42,623 nucleotides of DNA from Candidatus Levyibacteriota bacterium (GTDB lineage: Bacteria > Patescibacteriota > Microgenomatia > Levybacterales > UBA12049). The notes beneath the pieces are model-generated. The model had not been told where the DNA came from and did no database searches. It saw only the letters and a list, made by a program, of their open reading frames with translations. The position numbers and the translations under genes were made by a program. Location of the stretch: NCBI GenBank assembly GCA_013816255.1, contig JACDET010000008.1:1-42623 (forward strand), in the 5' to 3' direction. Positions 26,003 through 35,334 of the stretch are shown in pieces. How positions within the stretch are numbered: position 1 is the first letter of the stretch; the number at the start of each line of letters is the position of its first letter.

Positions 26003-27229
26003 ATGAAAATCCTTTACCTTTTTAACTTTCCTCTTTATGGCAATGGTAGCGCTAGTTTTCTTCGTGAACTCACGACCCAGCTTAAAGATAAACACGAGAT
26101 TGCAATTCTTTCACCAGATACTCGCAGACTCCCTGGAGTTAAACATTATGTGGTTAAAGCACCGCAAGATGGAGTCCTTGTCGGACACCCTGAAATGCCA
26201 GGAGCCAAAAAATTCCAAGACATGGATGGTCGGGAGATAGGTGAGATATACACTACCTATCTGTGGTCAACTATTCAAGCGGTCAATGATTTCAAGCCTG
26301 ATGTCGTTCATGCTTTCCATACGACATATCTTCCAAGTATTGCGCGTTTGATCAAATCATTTTATGGTACAAAATATATTATCACGACACATGGGAGTGA
26401 TTTGAGTTACTTTGACCAAGACAAGCGTTTTGCAGGATTGATGCGTGACGCAAACCGTGAAGCAAGATTTATTACAGCCTGCAGTGACTTTACCAAGAAA
26501 TGGTATATACGCATGTTTGGTGAGGCTCTGAAGCGTAAAACTTCAACAATCGTCGGTGGAGTGAATCTGGATCACTACAAAAAAGATCCTGTACAGATTG
26601 CCAAGATTAACAAAATGTACGATCTTGAAGGAAAGAAGGTTGTACTGTTTACAGGAAGATTGACCAAGCACAAAGGAGTCGCGTACTTAATCCGCGCAGC
26701 TAAAAGTATCAAAGGAACAGTTTTGGTTATTGGTGACGGACCTGAGCGAAGTGTCCTTGAAGAAGAGATCAGAAAGCACAAAATTACCAATGTCATCATG
26801 ACTGGATACATTGAGAATAAAGAGCCAATCTACCACGCGTTTTATGAGCGGGCTGATGTCTACGTGGCTCCAAGTACATGGGATGAGCCTCTTGGTTTGA
26901 CGATCATAGAAGCTATGGCTGCACGCACACCAGTTGTGGCTACCAAAAAAGGTGGTATTCTCTCGATCATCAATGATAAAGTGAATGGCTTCTTGATCCC
27001 ATCACGAAACGCTTCAGCAATTGCTGAAAACGTAAACATGCTACTGGAAAACGATCATCTACGTGAACAGATAGGGAATCAAGCCTACAATACGGTCGTT
27101 GATAAGTTCAGTTGGAAAAAGATTGCCAAGAAATTTGAGAAACAATACGAAGAGTTGGTCGGGAAGAACTGGAAGAGAGAAATCCTCCCAATCGAAAAAT
27201 TCTTCAACTGGGTCTTTGCCAAAGCCTAA
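26003..27229 (+). CDS. GT4-family glycosyltransferase
   Basis: 408 residues with a GT-B fold. The N-terminal domain begins MKILYLFNFPLYGNGSASF and has a TTHGSDLSYF motif. The C-terminal nucleotide-sugar domain has LFTGRLTKHKGVAYLI, VIGDGPERSVLEEEI and the retaining E-x7-E motif EPLGLTIIE followed by AMAARTPVVATKKGG. Such enzymes transfer a sugar from a nucleotide donor with retention of configuration. The donor and acceptor are unknown: lipid-linked glycans (WecG-type neighbour) or a soluble glucoside (downstream cluster) are both possible. It ends with an extra ~35-residue basic tail. Separated by 158 bp from the gene upstream; no clear Shine-Dalgarno. Confidence 0.88.
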   Translation: MKILYLFNFPLYGNGSASFLRELTTQLKDKHEIAILSPDTRRLPGVKHYVVKAPQDGVLVGHPEMPGAKKFQDMDGREIGEIYTTYLWSTIQAVNDFKPDVVHAFHTTYLPSIARLIKSFYGTKYIITTHGSDLSYFDQDKRFAGLMRDANREARFITACSDFTKKWYIRMFGEALKRKTSTIVGGVNLDHYKKDPVQIAKINKMYDLEGKKVVLFTGRLTKHKGVAYLIRAAKSIKGTVLVIGDGPERSVLEEEIRKHKITNVIMTGYIENKEPIYHAFYERADVYVAPSTWDEPLGLTIIEAMAARTPVVATKKGGILSIINDKVNGFLIPSRNASAIAENVNMLLENDHLREQIGNQAYNTVVDKFSWKKIAKKFEKQYEELVGKNWKREILPIEKFFNWVFAKA

Positions 27230-27264
27230 ATAATTGATATCCATATACCCCTTAATTAGTACTA

Positions 27265-27273
27265 TGATATAAT
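27265..27273 (+). promoter_or_regulatory. Extended -10 promoter of the first DUF218-like gene
   Basis: TG-A-TATAAT, a perfect extended -10, ends six bases before ATG 27280. Transcription is predicted to begin at the A of the start codon. No Shine-Dalgarno. Confidence 0.6.
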
Positions 27274-27279
27274 AAGATC

Positions 27280-28350
27280 ATGATTGAAAGACCTCCTATG
27301 CTTGTTTTTGGCCAAGGCCCTGTAGTTGCCCCAGAGCATGCTCAAAATATTAAAGCCACTGATATTCCCTTAAATGAACCTAAAACAAAAGCGGGGAAAT
27401 GGCTTCGAAGTGCATTCGTTAACGCAAGAAATCGACATTGGATTGCTACTAATCACTCTCACATTCAGCCACTAGAAGGTTCAATGAATCGTTGGGGGAC
27501 AGAGGTTATATCTGCTGGACGTGAATTATTCAAAAGAGGTACGACAAGAAACTTTATAATAATGGGTGGGAAAACTGATGAGACAAAAAAACTAGGAGCA
27601 GAATCTGAACTCATTGAACGTGGAATAGTCGCACCATTTGCAAATGAAATGCATCTCCCCATAACTGAAGCCGAAAAGGATTCAAGTAATACATTTGAGA
27701 ATCTCGTAAATATATGTAATCAAGTACTAGATCTTCCTGGTGGACCGGAAGAAGTTGATAGTATGGGGGCGACTTTTCATCTTACTCGCATGAAAATACT
27801 AATGAAGCTATTTGATATTAAATATAGACACGTTATTGGTGCTAGTGATGTTATGTTATACGCCGCACAAACTGCAGATCAAGTCGATCATGCAACGATT
27901 AATGATATAAATGCAAGGCATGATGGCAATATCGTATTTAATGATACCGGATTAACGAGAGCTGTTGGTGACTTTCATGATGAAAAAAGTAGCGCCCAAA
28001 AGCGTGCAGAAGAGGATCTATGGACTCGGGTCTTACTAACTGTGCCTGAATACTCCTTGCCTTATTTTGCTAAAATTCAAAATGATGATCGCTTAATGGG
28101 AATTATGCGTAACTTTGATACAAATTTCTTCCCCGCATCTGATACAGAGCCTTCAGCTCTTATGGCCCATGACATTGATATTAAAATAGATACACCTGAT
28201 GCAATAAGGCTAAAATTAGCACGTATACAGAGAAAATTACCGGACGAGGCAGAAAGAGACAAATGGATTACAGAGCAAAAGCAGGGAATAGGGTGGCCAG
28301 AAAAAGTTGAGCAGAAGTTTCAAAACATTTTATATCTTCAAGCAGCTTAG
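27280..28350 (+). CDS. DUF218-like (YdcF/SanA/ElyC-type fold) protein, copy 1
   Basis: 356 residues. It begins with a hydrophobic strand ending FGQGPV, then has FIIMGGKTD, a GAESELIERGIV helix, DSSNTFENLVN and ATFHLTRMKILMKLF. This order (initial strand, sGG, SEA-type helix, S-N-T-x-E-N, then a strand with a basic residue) is that of DUF218 proteins. Known DUF218 members include YdcF and ElyC, the latter linked to envelope and undecaprenyl-carrier metabolism. The protein is much longer than a typical ~200-residue DUF218 domain because of a C-terminal ~130-residue extension. No membrane helix is seen, so it is probably cytoplasmic. A related gene lies at 35335, also inside the sugar cluster. 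Function unknown; assignment rests on motifs. Confidence 0.65.
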   Translation: MIERPPMLVFGQGPVVAPEHAQNIKATDIPLNEPKTKAGKWLRSAFVNARNRHWIATNHSHIQPLEGSMNRWGTEVISAGRELFKRGTTRNFIIMGGKTDETKKLGAESELIERGIVAPFANEMHLPITEAEKDSSNTFENLVNICNQVLDLPGGPEEVDSMGATFHLTRMKILMKLFDIKYRHVIGASDVMLYAAQTADQVDHATINDINARHDGNIVFNDTGLTRAVGDFHDEKSSAQKRAEEDLWTRVLLTVPEYSLPYFAKIQNDDRLMGIMRNFDTNFFPASDTEPSALMAHDIDIKIDTPDAIRLKLARIQRKLPDEAERDKWITEQKQGIGWPEKVEQKFQNILYLQAA

Positions 28351-28423
28351 TTTAGCAGCCTATATGCATTTAGCGATAAGTCAAATCAAGTGCTCCTCTT
28401 ATTCAATTCTTACTTTACTTGTA

Positions 28424-28429
28424 TATAAT
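28424..28429 (+). promoter_or_regulatory. -10 element of the second GT4 gene
   Basis: TATAAT ends 29 bases before ATG 28459 and five bases before an in-frame TTG at 28435. Whether the TTG is used as a leaderless start is open. Confidence 0.45.
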
Positions 28430-28458
28430 TCTTATTGCTGAGTTTTAAAATCAACATT

Positions 28459-29553
28459 ATGAAAATCTTACAACTATCTCGGTTGAAATTTAATCTTACT
28501 CCTACGCAAACAGCCTCGCGTCCAAGGATGATTTATGATCTTAGCCAAGGATTGATTGTAAACGGCCACGAAATAACTGTTTTGGGGACAGGAGATAGTC
28601 ACCTTCCTGGGGGAAACATTATTGGTGTTATACCAAAAGCATTTACGCAGTTACCTCCATTTGAGAATCCAATATATGCTGAGACGAGTTATTTGCTGCA
28701 AATGGTGAAGAAAATTGAGGAATTAGCTCCGCAGTACGACATCATTCATAATCACACAGACCCAGAATTTATAAATTTATTAGCCACAAATACTATAAAA
28801 ACACCAATGCTTACCACATTACACGCACAGGCAACAAAAGAATTTGACGATGCTTTGAGCCTGTTTCCGAATGCAAATTTTGTGTCAATCTCACAAGCGC
28901 ATAGAAAAGGTTTTACCAAAACTGCCATTAAAAATATTGTTTATAACGGTGTAGATACCGGACTATATGCATATTCAGAAAAGAAGGAAGACTATATGTT
29001 GTGGATTGGGAGACTCGGAAAAGCCAAAAATGATGACGGAACTTTCATGGATGCCAAAGGTGTCCGCTCTGCAATTCAATTGGCAGAAGCTACAAACCGA
29101 CGACTAATTCTTTCAGGAAATGTAGAAGATAAAGGCTTTTATGAACAAGATATTAAACCTCATTTGAGTAATAAAATTGAATGGGTTGGTGAAGTTTCAT
29201 CTGAGCAACCATTACCAAAAGAAGAAGTTGTAAAACTCATGCAAAAGGCAAAAGTCTTTTTGATGACGATTAATTGGAATGAGCCATTTGGTCTTGTAAT
29301 GGCTGAATCGATGAGCTGCGGGACTCCAGTTATAGGATTTGATCGAGGTGCTGTATCAGAAGTTATTTCTGATGGCAAAACCGGATTCGTTGTTGACCCA
29401 AATCATGGAATTGATGGTTTAATGACGGCACTTGATAAAATTGATGCCATTGATTCCAAAGTTTGCCGGATGCATGTTGAAAAAAACTTTAGTATTGATT
29501 CAATGGTCACAAATTACGAATCGGTCTACAAAAAAATTCTACAACAACAATAA
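28459..29553 (+). CDS. GT4-family glycosyltransferase
   Basis: 364 residues from ATG 28459, chosen because MKILQLSRL is the usual first strand of the fold; a TTG at 28435 would add eight residues. GT-B fold: DIIHNHTDPEF and TTLHAQAT in the N-domain, IVYNGVDTGLY at the hinge, MLWIGRLGKAK at the start of the C-domain, and E-x7-E as EPFGLVMAE followed by SMSCGTPVIGFDRGA. Retaining nucleotide-sugar-dependent transferase, probably cytoplasmic. It resembles the GT4 protein at 30097 much more than the one at 26003, so these two are likely paralogues. Substrate unknown. Confidence 0.87.
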   Translation: MKILQLSRLKFNLTPTQTASRPRMIYDLSQGLIVNGHEITVLGTGDSHLPGGNIIGVIPKAFTQLPPFENPIYAETSYLLQMVKKIEELAPQYDIIHNHTDPEFINLLATNTIKTPMLTTLHAQATKEFDDALSLFPNANFVSISQAHRKGFTKTAIKNIVYNGVDTGLYAYSEKKEDYMLWIGRLGKAKNDDGTFMDAKGVRSAIQLAEATNRRLILSGNVEDKGFYEQDIKPHLSNKIEWVGEVSSEQPLPKEEVVKLMQKAKVFLMTINWNEPFGLVMAESMSCGTPVIGFDRGAVSEVISDGKTGFVVDPNHGIDGLMTALDKIDAIDSKVCRMHVEKNFSIDSMVTNYESVYKKILQQQ

Positions 29554-30096
29554 ATTTTTCAAATAATATTTTTTATTTCCAGCAAGTTTATAAAATTTGT
29601 TATCAATTTTGGCGACTTAAAAAACTTTCATAATTCATATGAGCAAATTGTTTGCGTGATTAACTCGTCATCTTTAATGATGAGCTGTTTATGGAAACAT
29701 TTATTGCTCAGAAGTTTACTGTGTAAAATTTTGGCTTGAAAGTGGATATAAAAACGATTTATCCCTATATAAAAATACTATAATAAATGAGTTTAAAAGA
29801 ATCAAAATATGCTTTGTTATAATAATTTTCAGGCTTGATATGTCTATCAAAATTCAGTACGATTTTAGTACCATATACAATTTACCGTTGTTGCTTTCTC
29901 CGGAGGGATCAACGTATCTTAAAAATATTTATGATCGTATTTGATATAAAAAGTGGAAAAAATTTAATGTATGAGTAAGTGATAAAATAGTCATTACATT
30001 GATTTAACCTGCCTTGTACGCAATTGTATGGCGATTGAGGCTAGATTTGCCTATTTGTAAATGATAGAATCCAGTTGTTAAGCATTTAGTTAAAAT
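29554..30096. other. 543-bp AT-rich intergenic region
   Basis: No substantial gene is visible. It holds a hairpin, CTCGTCAT/ATGATGAG, at about 29665-29685, not followed by a T-run; a TATAAT at 29818-29823; and one short candidate ORF, listed separately. A small RNA cannot be excluded. Confidence 0.5.
29840..29944 (+). CDS. Possible 34-residue small protein (doubtful)
   Basis: ATG 29840 to TGA 29942-29944 encodes a 34-residue peptide beginning MSIKIQYDFSTIYNL. A perfect TATAAT lies at 29818-29823 and a CAGG just before. No family is recognised and the length is compatible with chance. It could be a remnant of a lost gene or lie in a non-coding transcript. Confidence 0.15.
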   Translation: MSIKIQYDFSTIYNLPLLLSPEGSTYLKNIYDRI

Positions 30097-31215
30097 ATGA
30101 AGATAGCAATACTTGCAAAGTTAACAAAAAAGATTTCTCCTTTAACACATAGTGGTACAGAAGCATTTACTTATGAACTCACGCAACATTTAGTAAAAAG
30201 AGGTCATGATGTTACCTTGTACGCTTCATCAGATAGTCAAACTGATGCAAAGTTAGTGAGCGTTGTCGATACTGAAACGGCAAAAAAAGTAGTGGGTGAA
30301 GATAATATGGCTCGTGTATATACGATGCTCTTGGCTCGAGATTTAGCACAGGATTCTGATACGTACGATATCATTCATAATAATCTCGTTCATTATTATT
30401 TCCTTCTGCCTTTTGTCCCATTTATCAAAACTCCAATACTGCACACAATTCACAATGCATTTTTCCAAGATCCAGATTGGACACAAGCAATAAATGCATT
30501 TGGTGCAAGCAAACGTGAACAAAAAGCATTTGTATCAAAAAGTGCACAAGCATTTGCACGTAGCACGCAGAATTCTTCAGTTATATATAATGGAATTGAT
30601 ACTGACATGTACGCTTTCCAAAAAAGTGCTTCTGACTATGTCTTATGGCTAAGCCGAATGTCTCCAGATAAGGGTGTTGAAGAGGTGCTCGCTGTTGCTG
30701 AAAAAACCAAAAAACCCTTTATTCTCAATACAGTTCTTAGTACACAGAAAGAAAAAGCGTATAAAGAATCATTAAAGAGTCGCATAAAAGACAATGTAAC
30801 GCTTAAGCAAGAATATTTGCAAGAAAGTAAAATAAATCTTTATCAAAATGCGAAAGCATTTCTTTTTCCAATTATGTGGGAAGAGCCATTTGGTCTTGTG
30901 ATGCTTGAAGCAATGAGTTGCGGGGCACCGGTTATTGCGTATGCAAAAGGATCTGTACCTGAAATTATTGAAGATGGTAAAACAGGATTTATTGTGAATA
31001 GCTCAGATGATGATATCCGTGGGGATTTCATTATCAAACAAACTGGTGTAGCAGGTTTGTGTGAAGCTGTGAATAAGATATACGCTCTTTCAGATACCGA
31101 ATACCAAGTGATGCGTCAGGCAGCTCGTTTGCGTGTAGAAAAGAAATTCACTATTACGAAAATGATTGATTCTTACGAAGATCTTTATACGGAAATGATA
31201 AAAAGTAATACATAG
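30097..31215 (+). CDS. GT4-family glycosyltransferase
   Basis: 372 residues. GT-B fold with GTEAFTYELTQHLVKRGHDV (glycine-rich acceptor-side loop), DIIHNNLVHYYF, ILHTIHNAFF, VIYNGIDTDMY, VLWLSRMSPDKGVEEVL and the E-x7-E motif EPFGLVMLE followed by AMSCGAPVIAYAKGS. Retaining transferase of family GT4. Its stop is only four bases before the ATG of the GH13 gene, so the two are almost certainly co-transcribed, pointing to a shared glucoside pathway. No Shine-Dalgarno is seen before ATG 30097; TAAAAT lies directly next to it. Paralogue of the protein at 28459. Donor and acceptor unknown. Confidence 0.88.
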   Translation: MKIAILAKLTKKISPLTHSGTEAFTYELTQHLVKRGHDVTLYASSDSQTDAKLVSVVDTETAKKVVGEDNMARVYTMLLARDLAQDSDTYDIIHNNLVHYYFLLPFVPFIKTPILHTIHNAFFQDPDWTQAINAFGASKREQKAFVSKSAQAFARSTQNSSVIYNGIDTDMYAFQKSASDYVLWLSRMSPDKGVEEVLAVAEKTKKPFILNTVLSTQKEKAYKESLKSRIKDNVTLKQEYLQESKINLYQNAKAFLFPIMWEEPFGLVMLEAMSCGAPVIAYAKGSVPEIIEDGKTGFIVNSSDDDIRGDFIIKQTGVAGLCEAVNKIYALSDTEYQVMRQAARLRVEKKFTITKMIDSYEDLYTEMIKSNT

Positions 31216-31219
31216 ATGT

Positions 31220-32812
31220 ATGAAGACTAATTGGCATCAGTCTGTAATTTATCATATATATCCTCGGAGTTTTAAAGATAGCAACAAAGATGGTATTGGT
31301 GATCTTAATGGCATTATCCAAAAGCTTGATTATGTCGTAGAATTGGGAGCCGATACTATATGGATTTCTCCAACGTATCCTTCTCCCATGCGGGATTTTG
31401 GTTATGATATTTCTGATTTTTGTAATGTTGATCCTCTCTTTGGCACACTTGAAGACTTTGATAATTTAATACAAGAAGCCCACAATCGCAATATAAAAGT
31501 TATTATTGATTATATTCCTGGTCATACTGCATGGGAGCATCCATGGTTTGTTGCATCAGCGTCTTCTCGTATCAACCCAAAGCGCGATTGGTATATATGG
31601 AGAGACCCAAAGCCAGATGGTTCAGTTCCCAATAATTGGCTCAGTGTTTTTGGTGGCTCTCGATGGGAATATGACGCGCGAACTGGCCAGTATTACATGC
31701 ATTCATTTTTGAAAGAAATGCCCGACTTAAATTGGCGTAATCCTGAAGTAGTAGATGCGATGCTTGAAGTTTTGCGATTTTGGTTAAAGCGGGGCATTGA
31801 CGGTATTCGGATAGATTCATTTAATGTTATCTATAAGCACATGGATTATTTGGATGAGCCGTTGAATCCTGCCTATATTCATGGCGAGAACGATCCCTTT
31901 AGAGAACATGATCATATCTATACTCTCAGTCAACCAGAACTTTTGCCACTGCTTAAAACATTCCGTAAAGTATTATCTGAATTTGGAGATAAATTTATGG
32001 TGACAGAATCATATGTTGAGATGCCGCAATTACTGAAGTTATATAGAGCAGGGGACAGTCTCCATGCACCATTTAACTTTAATATTTTTAAATTACCATG
32101 GAACCTGAATGAGTATAAATCTTTCATTGATGTTTTTGATAAGGAAGTTGGTCATGAATACATTCCAACATACGTTTTGGGAAATCATGATAATCACAGA
32201 ATTGCTACAAAGATTGGTAGCAATCAAGCACGAATTGCGGCGATGTTACAATTGACACTTCGAGGTATGCCAACCGTCTATTATGGTGAAGAAATCGGTA
32301 TGATAGATGGAGAGATTTCATTGGACGAGATGCAAGATCCTTGGGCAAAGAATGTAGGAGATGTACGTTTGGGTCGAGATCCCCAGCGAACTCCTATGCA
32401 ATGGAACACTGAAAAATATGCGGGTTTTTCAACAAAAAAACCTTGGCTCCCAATAGGTAAACAATATATGTATAGTAACGTAGAAATACAACAATCAGAT
32501 ACACAATCAATGCTGAATCTCTACAAAACTATATTACATTTTAGAAAACAGTCTCCTGCATTATTGTATGGTACATATGAGTCACTTAAAATAAAAAATA
32601 AGAATGTGTATGCGTATATGAGAACGTATAAAACAGAAAAGCTTCTTATTCTGCTTAATTTTTCTGAAGAAGAGCAAAAAATTTCTTTAAACATTCCTAC
32701 GTCTCAAGTGATCTGTAATAGTTACCTAACAAAAGAAAAAGGAAGTTTAATGGATTTGAAGAATAGTACGCTTGCTCCATTTGAAGGATATATCTTGCAA
32801 CTATCTCAATAA
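31220..32812 (+). CDS. GH13 alpha-glucosidase-type enzyme
   Basis: 530 residues, the size of oligo-1,6-glucosidases and related GH13 enzymes. N-terminal VIYHIYPRSFKDSNKDGIGD and MPDLNWRNPEV are hallmarks of this group. Catalytic residues: nucleophile D199 in GIRIDSF, acid/base E263 in VTESY, and the third carboxylate D324 in GNHDNHR. All three are present, so it should be active. Region I reads DYIPGHT where most members have N before H. A C-terminal beta domain (~450-530) follows. Likely a cytoplasmic hydrolase or transglucosylase of short alpha-glucosides such as isomaltose, sucrose or trehalose; the exact substrate cannot be read from sequence. No signal peptide. Four bases after the GT4 gene. 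Confidence 0.9.
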   Translation: MKTNWHQSVIYHIYPRSFKDSNKDGIGDLNGIIQKLDYVVELGADTIWISPTYPSPMRDFGYDISDFCNVDPLFGTLEDFDNLIQEAHNRNIKVIIDYIPGHTAWEHPWFVASASSRINPKRDWYIWRDPKPDGSVPNNWLSVFGGSRWEYDARTGQYYMHSFLKEMPDLNWRNPEVVDAMLEVLRFWLKRGIDGIRIDSFNVIYKHMDYLDEPLNPAYIHGENDPFREHDHIYTLSQPELLPLLKTFRKVLSEFGDKFMVTESYVEMPQLLKLYRAGDSLHAPFNFNIFKLPWNLNEYKSFIDVFDKEVGHEYIPTYVLGNHDNHRIATKIGSNQARIAAMLQLTLRGMPTVYYGEEIGMIDGEISLDEMQDPWAKNVGDVRLGRDPQRTPMQWNTEKYAGFSTKKPWLPIGKQYMYSNVEIQQSDTQSMLNLYKTILHFRKQSPALLYGTYESLKIKNKNVYAYMRTYKTEKLLILLNFSEEEQKISLNIPTSQVICNSYLTKEKGSLMDLKNSTLAPFEGYILQLSQ

Positions 32813-32886
32813 CAAAGCATATATCTATCGTCATTTATTTTGTAAAGTTGCTAAGGAAAAATGAACGACGAGGTATACTACACTAT

Positions 32887-32916
32887 TTGTAAAATGATTT
32901 AAAGGGAGTATATAAT
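32887..32916 (+). promoter_or_regulatory. Promoter of the phosphatase/phosphorylase operon
   Basis: TTGTAA (32887-32892), 18-bp spacer, TATAAT (32911-32916). The -10 ends 16 bases before ATG 32933, giving a leader of roughly ten bases. Confidence 0.55.
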
Positions 32917-32932
32917 ACGAGTACAACAACTT

Positions 32933-33523
32933 ATGACAACGCAAAGAAAACCCTTTACTACAACTGTTTATGCAATGCGTCATGGACCAACCACATGGAA
33001 TTTGCAGAAAAGAATTCAAGGAAATGTCGAAACAGATATTGTTATAGATGAAATTGATTCCTACTTTGATCGAATACACGCGGAGGCCTTACCGGAGCCT
33101 GATCTAGTTGTCATTTCCGATTTGAAAAGAACTGAACAGACTGCAAAAGCATTGTATCGTTATAGAAATTGGAGGAACCTTGTGTTACAAAAGCGAAAAA
33201 AATTAAATGAAAGAAGGTGGGGAATCTTAGAAGGTGCAAAAATTGAAGATGCAAAACAACAGTTATTTGATAATGCTGCTATTCGCTTAGAGTATCCAGC
33301 AATACAAACTGTAGAGGATGTTGGAAAAGTTTGGGATAGTGATAATTTTGTTGTCGATGGAGGAGAATCAATTAGGGATGTACGTCAGCGGGTAAAGGTC
33401 GTGGTTAATGAAATTGTCAAAGAATATAATGGTAAAACAATACTTTTTATAGTTCACGCAGGCGTTCTTGTTTCACTCGGTCTTGATTATCAAAAGATCT
33501 CAAGGATTACTGTAAATAAATAA
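32933..33523 (+). CDS. Histidine phosphatase (phosphoglycerate-mutase-like)
   Basis: 196 residues. The phosphohistidine motif is YAMRHGPT with H17; ISDLKRTEQTA supplies the second Arg; NERRWGILEG supplies the Glu; the second His is in FIVHAGV near the C-terminus. All residues of the branch-1 histidine phosphatase site are present. Members include phosphoglycerate mutases and sugar-phosphate phosphatases, among them mycobacterial glucosyl-3-phosphoglycerate phosphatase. Its stop overlaps the start of the phosphorylase-like gene by one base (TAATG), so the two are likely translationally coupled. That makes a phosphatase acting on a phosphorylated glucoside an attractive but unproven role. Confidence 0.88.
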   Translation: MTTQRKPFTTTVYAMRHGPTTWNLQKRIQGNVETDIVIDEIDSYFDRIHAEALPEPDLVVISDLKRTEQTAKALYRYRNWRNLVLQKRKKLNERRWGILEGAKIEDAKQQLFDNAAIRLEYPAIQTVEDVGKVWDSDNFVVDGGESIRDVRQRVKVVVNEIVKEYNGKTILFIVHAGVLVSLGLDYQKISRITVNK

Positions 33524-35202
33524 TGAAAAATAACTATATAGTAGAAAAACTGATTTCACTTTATGGAACAGATAAAGGAGAAGATACTTACAAAAAGCTA
33601 CAAGCGATTATTGAAAAAGAAAAAAAGAATATTGGGAAGACTGCTGGTGCTTCGCCGCTTATAAGTCAAAAAGATATAGTGCTCATCACTTATCCTGACT
33701 CGTTTACTGAAGATGGCACGCCACGTTTAAAAACACTTCATAAGTTTCTCAACACACACATCAAAGAGTATATAAATACTGTCCACATATTGCCATTTAA
33801 TAGTACTTCATCGGACCGCGGATTCTCAGTCATTAATTATTATGAAGTAAAAAAAGATTTTGGAAGTTGGGAAGATATAGAATTAATTGGAAAGGAATAT
33901 AAGCTTATGGCAGATATAGTTCTTAACCATATTTCCTCAAAAAGTATTTGGTTCCGAAAGTTTCTCCAGGGTGATCCTAAATATCAAGATTTCTTTATCA
34001 ATTTTACAGAAGAGCAAATAACGGCTGATTTAGTGAAAAATTTGCAGAAAGTTACTCGTCCGCGTGCTACGTCGATTCTCGCAGAATTCAATACGAGAAA
34101 AGGGAAAAGGTTTGTATGGACGACCTTTAGTGTTGGAGACAAAACAGATCAAATAGATCTTAATTACAAAAATCCTGAAGTGTTATTAGCCCTTATGGAG
34201 CTAATGGGTTTTTTACTTAAGAAAAGGGTACGAATGTTCCGTCTTGATGCGGCAACATATATTTGGAAAGAGCTTGGAACAAACTGCGCAAACCTCTCAC
34301 AAGTTCACATTATAGTGCAACTTTTCCGTGCTGTACTTGATGAAATCTGTCCTGAAGCAGTTATCGTTACAGAAACAAATGTACCACATAAAGAAAATAT
34401 TGCCTATTTCGGTAATGGGAAAGATGAATCGCAAATGATTTACAACTTTGCTTTGCCTCCTTTAGTATTACATGCTTTTTATTCTGCTAATGCAAATTAT
34501 CTTACAGAATGGGCAAAACATCTTTTTACCCCGTCTGAACAGACGAAGTTTTTTAATTTTCTCGCGTGTCACGACGGTATAGGTATGAACGGAGCAAGAG
34601 GGATACTTCCTGAAAAGGAGATTGAACTATTAAGTGCAAACCTCGCCAATAATGGTGCAAAGATTAATTACAAAACTTTGCCAAATGGTAGAGAAGGCAT
34701 CTATGAAGTATGTGCAACATGGTGGTCTGCTCTCTCTCTTCCAAAGAAGAATTTTGAAATTAATTATAAAAGGTTCTTAACATCCCATGCAATTGCGTTT
34801 GCGTTAGCTGGAATTCCTGGAATTTATTATGTGTCACTTTTTGGAAAAGAAAATGATTTGCAAATTTTGGAAAAAACGAAACATAATCGTGATATTCTCA
34901 GACAATGTATCGACTATAACCTTTTACTTTCTACGCTAAAAGTGTCTTCCAAAGAAAGACGCATTTTTGATGGTATGATTGGACTTATTTCTGAAAGAGT
35001 ATCACATCCTGCGTTTGGACCAAAGGCTGCTCAAAAGATTCTGTCATTGGACCAGCGTATTTTTGCTGTCTTGCGATCTTGTGAAGATGAAGAACTATTA
35101 GCACTCCATAATATTACGAAAGATAGTGTAAAGATAACATACCGTAAAAAAGAGTACATTGTTCACCCGTATGATTTTTTATGGGAAACTCTGAAGAGAT
35201 AA
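33523..35202 (+). CDS. GH13_18-type sugar phosphorylase (sucrose/glucosylglycerate phosphorylase-like)
   Basis: 559 residues. Features of the sucrose-phosphorylase subgroup of GH13: ITYPDSFTEDG near residue 55, ADIVLNHIS (region I), nucleophile D242 in FRLDAATYIWKE, acid/base E284 in TETNVPHKENIAYFG, QMIYNFALPPLVLHAF, and third carboxylate D351 in ACHDGIGMNGARG. This subgroup reversibly phosphorolyses an alpha-glucoside to alpha-glucose-1-phosphate. The length and the NVPHKENI-YFG motif resemble glucosylglycerate phosphorylase (E. coli YcjM type) at least as well as sucrose phosphorylase. Glucosylglycerate, sucrose-6-phosphate and glucosylglycerol are all possible partners. Cytoplasmic; coupled with the phosphatase gene upstream. 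Confidence 0.85.
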   Translation: MKNNYIVEKLISLYGTDKGEDTYKKLQAIIEKEKKNIGKTAGASPLISQKDIVLITYPDSFTEDGTPRLKTLHKFLNTHIKEYINTVHILPFNSTSSDRGFSVINYYEVKKDFGSWEDIELIGKEYKLMADIVLNHISSKSIWFRKFLQGDPKYQDFFINFTEEQITADLVKNLQKVTRPRATSILAEFNTRKGKRFVWTTFSVGDKTDQIDLNYKNPEVLLALMELMGFLLKKRVRMFRLDAATYIWKELGTNCANLSQVHIIVQLFRAVLDEICPEAVIVTETNVPHKENIAYFGNGKDESQMIYNFALPPLVLHAFYSANANYLTEWAKHLFTPSEQTKFFNFLACHDGIGMNGARGILPEKEIELLSANLANNGAKINYKTLPNGREGIYEVCATWWSALSLPKKNFEINYKRFLTSHAIAFALAGIPGIYYVSLFGKENDLQILEKTKHNRDILRQCIDYNLLLSTLKVSSKERRIFDGMIGLISERVSHPAFGPKAAQKILSLDQRIFAVLRSCEDEELLALHNITKDSVKITYRKKEYIVHPYDFLWETLKR

Positions 35203-35227
35203 TTCCATACTATATTTACTGCTGACC

Positions 35228-35255
35228 TTGACAAATCTCTCAATAGGTATATAAA
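35228..35255 (+). promoter_or_regulatory. Promoter of the second DUF218-like gene
   Basis: TTGACA (35228-35233), 16-bp spacer, TATAAA (35250-35255). Unlike its neighbours this gene has a leader of about 70 bases, with AGAAAGG at about 35317-35323 as a possible, distant ribosome-binding site. Confidence 0.55.
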
Positions 35256-35334
35256 TAATAGTGTAATAGATTTGTAAGCCGTTTGGTCAAATGATGTATT
35301 ACAAGTTTATTTTAAGAAAGGTTTTATCTCTATT

